Part shown: piece by piece, positions 44,488-53,708 of the stretch
Numbering within the stretch: position 1 is the stretch's first letter
How the letters are laid out: every line of letters begins with the position of its first letter
Source of the DNA: Parasutterella muris
GTDB taxonomy: Bacteria; Pseudomonadota; Gammaproteobacteria; Burkholderiales; Burkholderiaceae_F
Length of the DNA: 64,000 bases
Direction: 5' to 3'
Assembly (NCBI RefSeq): GCF_009767915.1
Contig: NZ_WSRP01000007.1
Coordinates: forward strand, 23,281 to 87,280
Notes under the pieces: model-generated
Told to the model about the DNA's origin: nothing
Database searches by the model: none
The model's input: only the letters and a program-made list of their open reading frames with translations
Position numbers and translations under genes: made by a program

Positions 44488-45540
44488 TTAGTACTCTTCG
44501 AACATTCTCTGAATTTCTTTCGGATCGCTGGTCTTGGTCAGTGCAAGCTGAAGCAGCAGACGCGCCTTCTGCGGATTCAGCGTATCGGATTCGAGAAGGC
44601 CGGCTTCCGTGTATTTCGGAACGGACACTGTCGTCGCACCGTTGGGCACGCGGGCGCTTCTGACAACGACTGTGCCATTGGCTGCAGCTTTCTTCAGCGC
44701 TTCAAAGGTCGGATCGGCGATAGAACCGTTGCCTGTACCTGCGTGAACAATACCTTTTGCGCCGGCTTTAAGCGCGGCTTCGGCCATAACCGGATCATCA
44801 TCGATATGAGAGTAGATGATGTCCACGCGCGGCAGTGTGTCGAGCTTGGAAACATCAAATTCGCTATTGACGGTATGGCGCTTGGTTGACTCTTTGTAGA
44901 AACGGATCTTGCCGCCGCTGATATAGCCGAGAGCGCCGAGTTCAGGAGATTTAAATGTCGAAACGTTGGTGGTATTGGTCTCAGTAACGTCGCGAGCACC
45001 GTTAATCTCGTCATTCATGACAATCATGACGCCTTTGCCTTTTGCTTCTTTAGAAGCTGCGACGCGGACCGCTTCGAGAAGGTTCATCGGACCGTCGGCA
45101 GAAATCGCTGTCGCAGGACGCATCGCGCCAACCAGGATGACAGGTTTATCGCTCTTAGCGACCAAATTCAGGAAGTAAGCGGTTTCTTCAAGCGTATCGG
45201 TTCCGTGCGTAATAACAATACCGTCTGTTTTAGGATCGGCAAGCAGCTCATTGACGCGCTTTGCGAGCTTGAGAAGTGTCTTGGTATCCATGTTGTTGGA
45301 AGAAATCTTCACAATCTGCTCTCCGGACACATCGGCGTAGTCCTTCATTGCGGGCACTGCCTCGATCAGAGTCTGGATTCCGAGGTCGCCGGCCTTGTAA
45401 CCTGTCGTCTGAGTGTTCGAAGCCGCGGTACCGGCAATCGTTCCGCCGGTAGCAAGAATCTTAACCGCAGGAAGGTCCGCAGCGAATACGGCTGTAGCAG
45501 TAAAAAGCGCAGCAGACAGAAGAATTTTTCTGAAAGACAT
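44488..45540 (-). CDS. ansB: periplasmic L-asparaginase (type II)
   Basis: Hydrolyses asparagine (and some glutamine) to aspartate and ammonia in the periplasm. Signal peptide 1-20 (cleavage at VFA-AD). The two catalytic blocks are LATGGTIAG with nucleophile Thr34 and THGTDTLEETA (111-121, Thr114-Asp115). The start at 45540 is set by AAGGAGAG and gives 350 residues; a longer reading adds 19 unlike residues. The aspartate product could feed Dcu-dependent fumarate respiration, as known in enterobacteria. Confidence 0.96.
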   Translation of the reverse strand: MSFRKILLSAALFTATAVFAADLPAVKILATGGTIAGTAASNTQTTGYKAGDLGIQTLIEAVPAMKDYADVSGEQIVKISSNNMDTKTLLKLAKRVNELLADPKTDGIVITHGTDTLEETAYFLNLVAKSDKPVILVGAMRPATAISADGPMNLLEAVRVAASKEAKGKGVMIVMNDEINGARDVTETNTTNVSTFKSPELGALGYISGGKIRFYKESTKRHTVNSEFDVSKLDTLPRVDIIYSHIDDDPVMAEAALKAGAKGIVHAGTGNGSIADPTFEALKKAAANGTVVVRSARVPNGATTVSVPKYTEAGLLESDTLNPQKARLLLQLALTKTSDPKEIQRMFEEY

Positions 45541-45641
45541 TTTCTCTCCTTGATATAAGTTTTTAAAAATTAACCCTCCCGCGAAGCGTAACTGCAAACC
45601 CCAATAAAATCAAGGTCAGCTAAAAAAATTACCCAAGAAAA

Positions 45642-45666
45642 AACCTGACCGTTTAAAGATCAGGTT
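45642..45666 (-). terminator. Rho-independent terminator after the FAH-family gene
   Basis: AACCTGA...TCAGGTT with a T-run on the minus strand (TTTTTTCTT), 9 bp after the stop. Confidence 0.8.
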
Positions 45667-45674
45667 TTATGTGT

Positions 45675-46388
45675 TTAAGGAGCGACCATCTTCGCTTTGA
45701 AGGTTCCGGCGCCGTTGATGCCGCCTTCAAAACTCTGCCCTTCTTTAATCGGTCCGCTTCCCGCCGGAGTTCCTGTATAGATCAGGTCGCCTGCGGTCAG
45801 ACGCCATGACTCGGAAAGCTCGGAAATAATTTCCGGAATTTTCCAAATCATCCGATCCGTATTGCCTCTCTGACGTTCCTGATTATCCACGTAGAGCCAA
45901 ATCGAAAGATTATCCGGATCCGGCATACGGCGCTTATCCTTAATCTCAGTAACGAGCGCAGAATAATCAAAACCCTTCGCTTTTTCCCACGGCTGACGGT
46001 TTTCTCTCACGTACTTCTGCCAATTGCGGCGCGTAAACTCAACGCCGGCGGCATAGCCGAAAATATATTTTTCTGCTTCTTCCGGTGTAATCTTCCCAAC
46101 CTTCGGAGCGGTCTTTCCAATCGCGACCACCAGTTCAACTTCAAGACAAAGGTTATCTGTATCTCGGGCATACGGAATTTCAACTTCTTTTCCCTCACGG
46201 CAGACCACTAACGCATCTGCAGGCTTAGAAAAAAAGAACGGCTTTTCACGGCCTTCCGAACCGACCTCTGCGACATGATCGGCGTAATTGGCGCCAACAC
46301 AGTAAACCCGATGTACAGGAAAATAAATGTCCTTCTCACCGGAAACCGGCACTGCAGGCACTAAGGCCTGCGGAAATAAAAACGGCAT
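45675..46388 (-). CDS. fumarylacetoacetate hydrolase-family protein
   Basis: A 237-residue FAH-fold protein, by length a single-domain hydrolase or decarboxylase of the FAHD1/maleylpyruvate type. Metal ligands Glu83 and Glu85 lie in LCLEVELVV. The usual Asp of the GLDxTRRD block is Glu117 here (GVEFTRRNW). The C-terminal GDLIYTGTPAGSGPI and the Gly-rich end are typical. Reaction could be acylpyruvate hydrolysis or oxaloacetate decarboxylation; the substitution makes activity less certain. It is monocistronic. Confidence 0.88.
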   Translation of the reverse strand: MPFLFPQALVPAVPVSGEKDIYFPVHRVYCVGANYADHVAEVGSEGREKPFFFSKPADALVVCREGKEVEIPYARDTDNLCLEVELVVAIGKTAPKVGKITPEEAEKYIFGYAAGVEFTRRNWQKYVRENRQPWEKAKGFDYSALVTEIKDKRRMPDPDNLSIWLYVDNQERQRGNTDRMIWKIPEIISELSESWRLTAGDLIYTGTPAGSGPIKEGQSFEGGINGAGTFKAKMVAP

Positions 46389-46420
46389 GATTTGTTTCCT
46401 TCTTATCCAACAGCGTTAGT

Positions 46421-47023
46421 CTAAGACGAAAAAGGAAGCAGAATGTTGTTTACCTGCCAGCTGAAAAATCCAATCCTTTCCATCGATATGAGAACTTTCT
46501 CTGCCGATTTATCTCGATTTTGGAGCTCGATTTCGAACTGATATAGGTTGTCTCCGTAATGTTCGCTCAGTTTGTAGCGTGCATCCATCGGTTTTCCTGA
46601 AACATCAGAGGGCTTCATCAAGTCGATATTGATGCCGGCAGCAGCCAAAGCTGCTTCAGCGGCCTTTCCGTCCGCAGTCATCTCTTTAGAACTGACTTTA
46701 CCGCTTCCAAGCAGAGCCGCAATCCCCTGGGACGTAACAATTTCGTCCACAAGACGGTTAGAAAGATCGTTAGCGGCATCCGCTCCGTTTGCACCGTCTT
46801 TTTCCATTAAACCCACATTGATCTGATTTCTGAGCTGCCGGCTAAGGTTTGCGCGCAGCGCCGGAAAATCAATAAACGAACTCAACTGTTCAGCCTTGCC
46901 ACGCTCTGCCGCTTTAAGGATTCTGTCCGCTGCTAAATACGGTGCCGCAAACCAATAAGCGGTCATCCCGCAGCAAAAAAGAATCAGCAGAAGTTTTCCA
47001 AAATTTCTCTTAATAAATTCCAT
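46421..47023 (-). CDS. DUF2939 family membrane-anchored protein
   Basis: A 200-residue protein with one N-terminal helix (about 9-27) and the start of the DUF2939 domain, APYLAADRILKAAERGKAEQLSSFIDFPALRANLSRQL. The rest is predicted periplasmic. DUF2939 proteins are widespread in proteobacteria with no assigned function. It lies 32 bp upstream of the FAH-family gene in the same direction, so cotranscription is possible. Start fixed by family N-terminus. Confidence 0.85.
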   Translation of the reverse strand: MEFIKRNFGKLLLILFCCGMTAYWFAAPYLAADRILKAAERGKAEQLSSFIDFPALRANLSRQLRNQINVGLMEKDGANGADAANDLSNRLVDEIVTSQGIAALLGSGKVSSKEMTADGKAAEAALAAAGINIDLMKPSDVSGKPMDARYKLSEHYGDNLYQFEIELQNRDKSAEKVLISMERIGFFSWQVNNILLPFSS

Positions 47024-47293
47024 GATCAGACCCCTGTTGCTCGTTGAATAAATTCTATAAAGCCCTGAGTCCGTGGAACTTTTACAACCTCAAAATAAGA
47101 ATAATGAATGCTCGCTTCTCTCCGCACTCACATCCGTCTGAATCCTATGAAAGCAAATTATTAATTGATTTAATTTCAAATGACTACTTAAATTTTTCAT
47201 CGCACTGCCAACCTATCTATCATCCGAACAGATTAAGTACTAATAATAGTTTTACAATTCATTACACCACTCAACCAACAGGAGATTACAAAC

Positions 47294-49099
47294 ATGAATT
47301 TCAAATTTCTTGTAACTGCAGCAGCCGTTTCTATGGCGCTTTCCTCTGTTGCTCAGGCAGCAGTCGAAGACGGCACTTATGAAGGAAGCGCAAACGGTAA
47401 AAACGGTCCTGTCACTGTTGCCGTTACGATGAAAGCAGGCAAGATCGCCGACGTTAAAGTTGTGAAATCCGGTGAATCCGCCATGATTTCCGATGTCGCG
47501 ATCGCCCGCGTTCCGGCCGAAATCGTCAAGAATCAGTCTCTTCGCGTCAATAATGTTTCCGGCGCCACTTTAACGAGCATGGCCATCCAGGCAGCCGCCA
47601 CCAACGCCGTTAAGGAAGCCGGCGGCAAACCGAGTGATTACTACAAAGCACCGACAAAGAAAGTCGCGAGCAACATTGACGTCGAGTACAAGACCGCGGT
47701 TGTCGTGGTCGGCTCCGGCGCGAGCGGCATGGCTGCCGCTGTCCGCTCCCAGCTGAACGGCAACCCGACCATCCTGATTGAAAAAATGCCGTACATGGGC
47801 GGTGACACTATTCTTAACGCCGGTACGCTTATCGCCACGGGTTCCCGCTATCAGCGCGAAGTCATGAAGGAAGATAAGGACTCTCCGGAACTGGCGTACA
47901 AAGACATCATGCATGTCGGCAAAAACAAGAACGATCCGGTTCTCGTCGGCATGGTCAGTAAGAAAGCCGGTAAGGTTGTTGACTGGCTGATCGATGACCT
48001 GAAGATCCCGTATGGACCTGCCGCCACTCAGTATCCTGATCACTCCGCTTCCCGTCAGCTCGGTGTCACCGGCCGTTCTCCGAACTTCATCCGCACAATG
48101 GCGGATATCTTCACCAAAAACGGCGGCAAGATCCTGATGGAAACAAAAGCCACCTCTCTGATCTATAAGAACGGCCGCGTCCGCGGTATTACTGCCGTCA
48201 ATTCCGACGGCGACAAGATCACCATTCTGGCTAAAGAAACAATTCTTGCGTCCGGCGGCTTCGGTGCCAACACCAAGATGCTTCCTCCGACACTCAAAGG
48301 CTATCTCTTCTACGGCCTCAACAGTGACGAAGGCCAGGGCTATGAAATGGCACGCAAGATCGGCGCTCAGAACATCAACATGGACCTCGTTAAAGTCTAT
48401 CCGCAGGGCGTTGAAACCGAGCCGAATCACGGTCTGGCTGCAACCGCAAGCTCTACAGCGACAATCAACGACACCGGCGCGATCTACGTGAACAGCAAAG
48501 GCAAACGTATCATCAATGAACGCGCAAGCCTTGGCGAACTGACCGACATCACAGTCGCTCAGCCCGACAAGATTATGTATCTCGTCATGGATAAGACCGG
48601 CTACGACCGCTATCTCGATAAGAGCCTTGAGGACAAACTCGTTCCTAATGAGGATGTTCTGCGCAAATGGCTGAAGATTGAAAACAACGGCCGTCCGATC
48701 ATGGTCGAGTCCGACAGCCTTGCTGACGCCGCTAAGGTCATGGGCATCGATCCTCAGGGTCTTGAAGCCACAGTCAAACAGTGGAACAAGATGGCTGAAG
48801 AAGGTAAGGATACGGAATTCAATCGTCCTAATCCGAAAGCCATTCTTAAAGCGCCCTACTACATCGTTGAACAGAAGCCGCGCTTTGCAACAACGCTTGG
48901 CGGCTTAAAAGCCAACGCCGATATGCAGATTCTCGGTAAAGGCGGCAAACCGATTCCGGGCCTCTTCGGTGCAGGCTGCGTTGTGGGCGGCGCCAACGGT
49001 GCTGACTCTATGACCGCGATGATGAACTCCTGGGCCATCATTTCCGGCGTGGACGCTGCAGACGCGGCAACCGCTGCGATCAAAGGCAAGAAGAAATAA
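47294..49099 (+). CDS. secreted flavoprotein reductase with FMN-attachment domain and FAD domain
   Basis: A periplasmic reductase of 601 residues. Signal peptide 1-22 (cleavage after AQA). An FMN-binding domain follows (25-108) with SGATLTS (89-95), the ApbE-type flavin attachment sequence with Thr92 as the likely acceptor. The FAD domain starts near 133 (VVVVGSGASGMAAA) and contains PYMGGDTILNAG, ETILASGGFGANTK and the closing GCVVGGANGADSMTA. It is a urocanate/fumarate/enoate-type reductase; the substrate cannot be assigned. Electrons would come from a membrane quinol dehydrogenase encoded elsewhere. AGGAGAT precedes the start. No apbE gene is in the window. Confidence 0.9.
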   Translation: MNFKFLVTAAAVSMALSSVAQAAVEDGTYEGSANGKNGPVTVAVTMKAGKIADVKVVKSGESAMISDVAIARVPAEIVKNQSLRVNNVSGATLTSMAIQAAATNAVKEAGGKPSDYYKAPTKKVASNIDVEYKTAVVVVGSGASGMAAAVRSQLNGNPTILIEKMPYMGGDTILNAGTLIATGSRYQREVMKEDKDSPELAYKDIMHVGKNKNDPVLVGMVSKKAGKVVDWLIDDLKIPYGPAATQYPDHSASRQLGVTGRSPNFIRTMADIFTKNGGKILMETKATSLIYKNGRVRGITAVNSDGDKITILAKETILASGGFGANTKMLPPTLKGYLFYGLNSDEGQGYEMARKIGAQNINMDLVKVYPQGVETEPNHGLAATASSTATINDTGAIYVNSKGKRIINERASLGELTDITVAQPDKIMYLVMDKTGYDRYLDKSLEDKLVPNEDVLRKWLKIENNGRPIMVESDSLADAAKVMGIDPQGLEATVKQWNKMAEEGKDTEFNRPNPKAILKAPYYIVEQKPRFATTLGGLKANADMQILGKGGKPIPGLFGAGCVVGGANGADSMTAMMNSWAIISGVDAADAATAAIKGKKK

Positions 49100-49122
49100 T
49101 CTTTTGACTCGCTGTTAGTATT

Positions 49123-49156
49123 AAGGCCGCGGTCCAAAGACAGCGGCCTTTCTTAT
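49123..49156 (+). terminator. Rho-independent terminator of the FMN/FAD reductase
   Basis: AAGGCCGC...GCGGCCTT (12-nt loop) followed by TCTTATT. Confidence 0.75.
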
Positions 49157-49176
49157 TGCCTTACAAAGCAAAGCGC

Positions 49177-49725
49177 CTAAAAGGCCAAGCGAAGCAGATT
49201 CAGAATTTTCTCCTTACTAAGAGCTTTGACCGCGTTACTACCTTTAAGCAGCTTTCTTTCTGTCGGAATTCTTTCTTCAACCGTGTGTTCTGAGCTTGTA
49301 AATACCGTATTAAAAGAAGCAGCGTTAATCTTTCGATTGTTTTTTAATACAGATAACTCCGAAACTTTATTAGCGTAGCGGCTCTGACCAGCCGTCCGGT
49401 GACATGTAAAAGGGGCTTAGATCTCCGATCGGCGCAGTGCCATCCTTCTTTTTTATCCCAATTTCATACTTCACGCCATTTTATTGACGGCGATTTCGCT
49501 CGAAGAATCCTTGGATATCAGTGGTTCCTGCTCAAGAAAATTTAAGAATACAAAGAGCCGCAGTTACCGGAATGGCTGCACTGTAAAAAATCTTCAATCC
49601 ATCTTCTGTGCACCGAGTCGAATTTTGCAGCGTCTCTAACGGTTTCAGAGCGGTGTAAATACCGCTAAAGAAACGAGCTCGGCGTACGTATTCTTCTCAT
49701 TCACAAAGCCATACAACTGACACAT
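49177..49725 (-). pseudogene. decayed gene of unknown family, several frameshifts
   Basis: Successive minus-strand frames read as protein and join through frameshifts. From the 5' end: EEYVRRARFFSGIYTALKPL and on (about 54 codons), EQEPLISKDSSSEIAVN, NGVKYEIGIKKKDGTAPIGD and on (36 codons), then YANKVSELSVLKNNRKINAA through KALSKEKILNLLRLAF to the stop at 49177-49179 (about 65 codons). The breaks fall mostly in A/T runs, as expected in decay. A possible original start is the ATG at 49725 or another at 49792. One segment near 49575-49520 could be a membrane helix. I do not recognise the family. Confidence 0.5.
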
Positions 49726-49797
49726 TTTATGACTGAATTATTTACCCGACAGGGTTAAAGTACCACCTAGGTATTGATTGGATTGAGGTCATGCCTG

Positions 49798-49948
49798 CCA
49801 AGCGTGAGAAGGGGCGCTTGGCTGTTTATGCTAATGTTTGTGATTCTGAGGTTGTAGCCACCGCGTTTTCCTCCTATGTCGCGGAAGTGTTCCCTCTCTC
49901 ATCTTTGTTTAGCTGCTCCGGCGTGTTCGTCACGCCGGAGATTTTTTT
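49798..49948 (+). ncRNA. candidate small RNA with terminator
   Basis: Three hairpins in 150 nt end in a strong intrinsic terminator with no gene on this strand upstream. They are CCAAGCG-N10-CGCTTGG (49798-49821), CCGCG-N14-CGCGG (49861-49884) and CTCCGGCGTG-TTCGT-CACGCCGGAG (49916-49940) followed by seven T. The T-run points away from the convergent nitroreductase gene, so it ends a plus-strand transcript. No clear promoter hexamers were found. A short open frame starting at 49791 covers the same DNA and is an alternative product. Confidence 0.4.
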
Positions 49949-50684
49949 ACTTCAAATCCCAGCCTTTGCCCTGCACGTAATCCTTCATATACGTGCGTCT
50001 TTCCTTCTTCATATAGCCGATCATATTCTCAGTCCAATCCACGTTTTTAGCGTTGGAGCTTCTGGATTCGTAGTATTTGCGCATCAACTCGTTATAGCGC
50101 TTCATTACTTCGGGATCAGGCTCACGATAGCTGTTTTCCATAAACGTGACGGCAGCCGGCATACGCGGTTTAAGACCCGCATGCTCAGCCGGATGACCAA
50201 ACGCAAGCCCAAATACCGGGAACACGTTTTTCGGCAGCGCTAAGAGACGATCGATTTCCTGGATGCCGTTGCGGATACCGCCGATGTAGCAGCCGCCCAA
50301 GCCTAAAGATTCCAATGCGGCAAAGGCGTTCTGCGCCATAATGCCCGCATCCTGAATGCCGACAAGAAATTGTTCATTCCAGCCTAAATCCGATTCAGGA
50401 AATTCCACCTGATTGCGATGGTAGTCCGCGCAGAAAATCCAGAGTTCCGGCGCCTGCGCAACATGTTTCTGATTACCGGCAAGCACCGCAATCTTTTCTT
50501 TAAGCGCCTGTTCCGTAATGCGGATAATCGACGTAACTTGAAGAAAACACGATGTGGACGCACTCTGAGCCGCTCTGAAAATAGCAGCGATATCTTCGTC
50601 GGAAACTTTTTCATCAGTAAATTTGCGGCATGATGCATGGTTCAGCATCGTGTCGATCGTCGGATTTCGAGAGTACTTTTCCAT
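49947..50684 (-). CDS. NfsA-like flavin-dependent nitroreductase/oxidoreductase
   Basis: An FMN-dependent, NAD(P)H-using reductase of 245 residues in the NfsA/Frp family. The N-terminal FMN site is HASCRKFTDEKVSDED (16-31), followed by SASTSCFLQVTSI, and the C-terminal half has FGLAFGHPAE and EVMKRYNELMRKYY. Substrates of relatives include nitroaromatics, quinones and chromate; the natural one is unknown. It is monocistronic, about 90 bp downstream of the Dcu gene's stop and behind that gene's terminator. Confidence 0.88.
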   Translation of the reverse strand: MEKYSRNPTIDTMLNHASCRKFTDEKVSDEDIAAIFRAAQSASTSCFLQVTSIIRITEQALKEKIAVLAGNQKHVAQAPELWIFCADYHRNQVEFPESDLGWNEQFLVGIQDAGIMAQNAFAALESLGLGGCYIGGIRNGIQEIDRLLALPKNVFPVFGLAFGHPAEHAGLKPRMPAAVTFMENSYREPDPEVMKRYNELMRKYYESRSSNAKNVDWTENMIGYMKKERRTYMKDYVQGKGWDLK

Positions 50685-50724
50685 CTTTTTCTCCTTTACG
50701 CTAAGAACGATTCAATCCTAAACA

Positions 50725-50756
50725 GAAAAAAGGCCCGATCCGAAAACCGAGCCTTT
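50725..50756 (-). terminator. Rho-independent terminator of the lyase-Dcu operon
   Basis: Minus strand AAAGGC...GCCTTTTTT with inner CG pairs, 18 bp after the Dcu stop. Confidence 0.75.
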
Positions 50757-50773
50757 AAAACTAAGAAAAAATC

Positions 50774-52102
50774 TTAGAAGAATATGTAGCGAATCGCAAA
50801 ACCCGCGACCACTGAAGCGAACGTGGCGACAAATCCGGGGATGATGTACGAGTGGTTGACAACCCACTTGCCGATCTTTGTCGTTCCGGTATTGTCAAAG
50901 GCGACGCCCGCAAGCAGAACGCCGGTACTCGGAATAATGAAGTAGCCGCAGACCGCAGGATACATTGCAACCAAGGTATGCCCGTCAATGCCGAGCGCGA
51001 TACCAAGCGGAACCATCGCACCGACTGTGGCGCCCTGGCTGTGGGTCAGAGCAGAAACAATGAACATCGCGATCGCAAAGAGATAAGGTCTGCTGCCGAC
51101 GATTTCAGCAACTTCACTCTTAATCATCGGAAGGTTGTTTGCAATCCATGTATCAGACATCCATGCCAATCCGAAAATTGTCACAACGCCCATCATGCCG
51201 GCTTTAAAGACCGAGCTGCTCGTGATTTTTCCGGGATCGGCGCTGCAGAACATCACCATAAGTCCGGCAGAAATCAGCATCACGATTTCAATCATCTGGG
51301 TCATGCCGACCGTCATCGATTTGCCTGCCGCATTTGTGACGTGCGGACGCAGTTCCGGGAATGTTCCGATCAGCACCACGGCAAGTGCGGAAATAAGGAA
51401 AATCGCGACGGAAAGTTTCGCCTTAGAGGAGGCTTCCTTCATTTTCGTTTCCGCGACACCCGCATCCATATCTTTGAAAAGACCTTCCGCAACTTTCTTC
51501 TGATACTCAGGATCCTGATCGAGCTCCAATCCTTTCTTGTAGATGGAAAGCGCGCCGATAAATAAACCAATCAGTGTCGCGGGAACAATAATGACCAAAA
51601 TATCGAAATACGTCACACCCAGAGGAGCGAGGAAAGCGACCATCGCAACCGTCGCCGCGGAAATCGGGCTTGAAGGCACCGCATGCTGAGAGGCAATAAC
51701 GGAAATCGAAATCGGTCGTTCGGGACGAATGCCGGTTTCTCTGGATACTTCTGAAATAACAGGAAGAAGGTTATAGAGAACGTTTCCGGTGCCTGCCATG
51801 AAAGTGAAGAGCCAGGCAATCAGCGGCGCAAAGAAAACGATATGCTTCGGATCACGTTTGAGCATGCGTTCGGCCACGCGAACTAACACGTCCATACCGC
51901 CTGCGGTTTGAAGCGTTGCCGCTGCAAGCACCACCGCGGTCATGATCAGCATCACGTTGATCGGAGGATTAGAGGGCGCAAGTCCGAATCCGTATACAAG
52001 GACCGCAAGGCCCATGCCGCCCGCCATACCAAAGAAGATGCCGCCCCATCGCGCACCGATAATCATCGCCAAAATGACGACTAGAAATTCAGCTGCAAAC
52101 AT
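50774..52102 (-). CDS. dcuA: anaerobic C4-dicarboxylate transporter (DcuA/DcuB family)
   Basis: An inner-membrane antiporter of 442 residues with about ten helices, exchanging fumarate, malate or aspartate for succinate. Typical segments: FMAGTGNVLYNLLPVI, SVIASQHAVPSSPISAATVA, SALTHSQGATVGAMVPLG and GYFIIPSTGVLLAGVAFDNTGTTKIGKWV. DcuA and DcuB cannot be separated by inspection, so the symbol is tentative. It lies 8 bp after the argininosuccinate-lyase-like gene in one operon, which suggests it moves the product (fumarate) or a related substrate. Confidence 0.93.
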   Translation of the reverse strand: MFAAEFLVVILAMIIGARWGGIFFGMAGGMGLAVLVYGFGLAPSNPPINVMLIMTAVVLAAATLQTAGGMDVLVRVAERMLKRDPKHIVFFAPLIAWLFTFMAGTGNVLYNLLPVISEVSRETGIRPERPISISVIASQHAVPSSPISAATVAMVAFLAPLGVTYFDILVIIVPATLIGLFIGALSIYKKGLELDQDPEYQKKVAEGLFKDMDAGVAETKMKEASSKAKLSVAIFLISALAVVLIGTFPELRPHVTNAAGKSMTVGMTQMIEIVMLISAGLMVMFCSADPGKITSSSVFKAGMMGVVTIFGLAWMSDTWIANNLPMIKSEVAEIVGSRPYLFAIAMFIVSALTHSQGATVGAMVPLGIALGIDGHTLVAMYPAVCGYFIIPSTGVLLAGVAFDNTGTTKIGKWVVNHSYIIPGFVATFASVVAGFAIRYIFF

Positions 52103-52110
52103 AGCACCTC

Positions 52111-53622
52111 CTATTTAGCAAGAGCCGCAAGCTCGTTGGTGAGACGCTCCAGATTCTCTTTAGCTTCCTGAACCTGAGTCTTTCTCAGCGTGAGTTTTGC
52201 GTTGTCTCTTTCAAGGTGCAGCGCCAGGCGATCCAGCTGACGTTTCACTTCATCCGTATTGGAGCCGCCGATCGTCTTCTTGGCCTGAGCGTTCTTACTC
52301 GGATCAAGCGCTTCCTGAATCAGCTCATTGGTCAGCGTAGTCGTGCGGCCTAAGAGTGTCTGATAGATCGGATTCAAATCGTCTGTTGTGATTTCATTGG
52401 CGAACTTCTGCTTCTCCTGCATATAGCCCACCAGCATCGCAACCACGCCGTGCGCGGAACGGAAAGAAATTCCGTCGTGGCGCACCATGTAGTTTGCAAG
52501 TTCGGTAACCGTACAGAAATTGCCGACGGCGTTTTCGCGCATACGTTCCCGCTTGAGCGTCAGTGTCTTCACGGTCACATTGATGAGCGCGATATCGGCT
52601 TCAAATTCCTGCATGCCGGTCCAGACAAAGCGCATCGCCTCAGTAGAGGAATCGCGGCAGTGCGTGAACGGAATATTTTTGAGAACACTGAACACGGATA
52701 CAAAGAACGCTTCAAGATGCGCGGCTTTGCCTTTGACATGCTCCAGAGTCATCGGATTCTTCTTCTGCGGCATGATCGAAGAGCAGACCGCGCAGGAGTC
52801 ATCCACTTCAACATAGCCATATTCCGGTGTCGACCAGATGTAAAGGTCGTAGGCAAAACGCGACAGGGTGTTCGATGCGATCGCGAAAGCAGAAAGAATA
52901 TCCATGCAGTAGTCACGGGAAGCGGTGCAGTCGATCGAATTCTGCATCGGCTCATCAAAGCCGAGAAGCTCCGCGGTTTTTTCGCGATTAATCATGAAGG
53001 TCGTTGAACCCATAGAACCGCCGCCAAGCGGGCAGATGTTCAGAGATTCCCAAGCGTTTTCAATTCTTCTGAAGTCGCGTTCCAGCGCGTTGAGAATACC
53101 CGAAAGGTAGTGACCAAAAGTAATCGGTTCCGAAGGCTGCATATGGGTGTAGCCTGACATGACAGCGTCGCGGTTTTTGTCGGCTAAATCCAAGAGGCTT
53201 TGGCGCAGTTCATTAAATGAAGCACAGAGCTTGAGGTAAAAACCTCTGATATCCATTCTCTGCTCGCAGGCGAAGAGGTCATTGCGGGAACGCGCTGTAT
53301 GCTGCTGTCCGCCGATTTCCGGCCCGGTCTGTTCCAGAAGATAGCGCTCGAGGTTGAAATACAGATCCTCCACATTGGGATTGATTTCAAACTCCGGATG
53401 TTCCTGCATCGCGGCAATACGCTGCGTGCATTCAAGAATAGAGGCCGCGACGTCCTGCTTAATAATGCCCTGCTCCGCAAGCATAATGACATGCGCTTTG
53501 TTGATATCGAGAATCGTCTGATAACTTCTCTCTAAATCCTGTGCGATGGCGGGACCGATGAGGTATTTCACGACCTCGGCCGCCGGTTTCTTCTTAATTT
53601 TTCCGCGATGCTGCTCGTCCAT
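52111..53622 (-). CDS. argininosuccinate lyase-like enzyme (fumarase/aspartase superfamily)
   Basis: Probably cleaves a C-N bond to release fumarate. The 503-residue chain keeps the superfamily blocks: HTARSRND (108-115; ArgH has HTGRSRND), THMQPSEPITFGH (159-171, catalytic-type His160), CPLGGGSMGSTTFMINRE (197-214) and the signature CSSIMPQKKNP (280-290; normally GSS). These changes and the C-terminal extension mark it as a divergent paralogue rather than housekeeping ArgH. No arginine genes are nearby. Cotranscription with a Dcu carrier and control by LysR suggest catabolism of an N-(dicarboxyethyl) compound or argininosuccinate. Confidence 0.8.
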   Translation of the reverse strand: MDEQHRGKIKKKPAAEVVKYLIGPAIAQDLERSYQTILDINKAHVIMLAEQGIIKQDVAASILECTQRIAAMQEHPEFEINPNVEDLYFNLERYLLEQTGPEIGGQQHTARSRNDLFACEQRMDIRGFYLKLCASFNELRQSLLDLADKNRDAVMSGYTHMQPSEPITFGHYLSGILNALERDFRRIENAWESLNICPLGGGSMGSTTFMINREKTAELLGFDEPMQNSIDCTASRDYCMDILSAFAIASNTLSRFAYDLYIWSTPEYGYVEVDDSCAVCSSIMPQKKNPMTLEHVKGKAAHLEAFFVSVFSVLKNIPFTHCRDSSTEAMRFVWTGMQEFEADIALINVTVKTLTLKRERMRENAVGNFCTVTELANYMVRHDGISFRSAHGVVAMLVGYMQEKQKFANEITTDDLNPIYQTLLGRTTTLTNELIQEALDPSKNAQAKKTIGGSNTDEVKRQLDRLALHLERDNAKLTLRKTQVQEAKENLERLTNELAALAK

Positions 53623-53708
53623 GGTTTGTCTCCTTGGTTGATTAATTGAATTAGGACAAAAATATTTTTATCTCAGGCGATGGCAATCGGAAAATAACTT
53701 AGAAAAAT

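Noticed and set aside
47570..48430. Antisense open frame opposite the FMN/FAD reductase
   Set aside because: The plus-strand gene is unambiguous; the reverse frame has no signal or motif.
49791..50243. Plus-strand 150-codon frame over the candidate small RNA
   Set aside because: It runs through the terminator and antisense into the nitroreductase gene; only its first part could be real, and it lacks a ribosome site.
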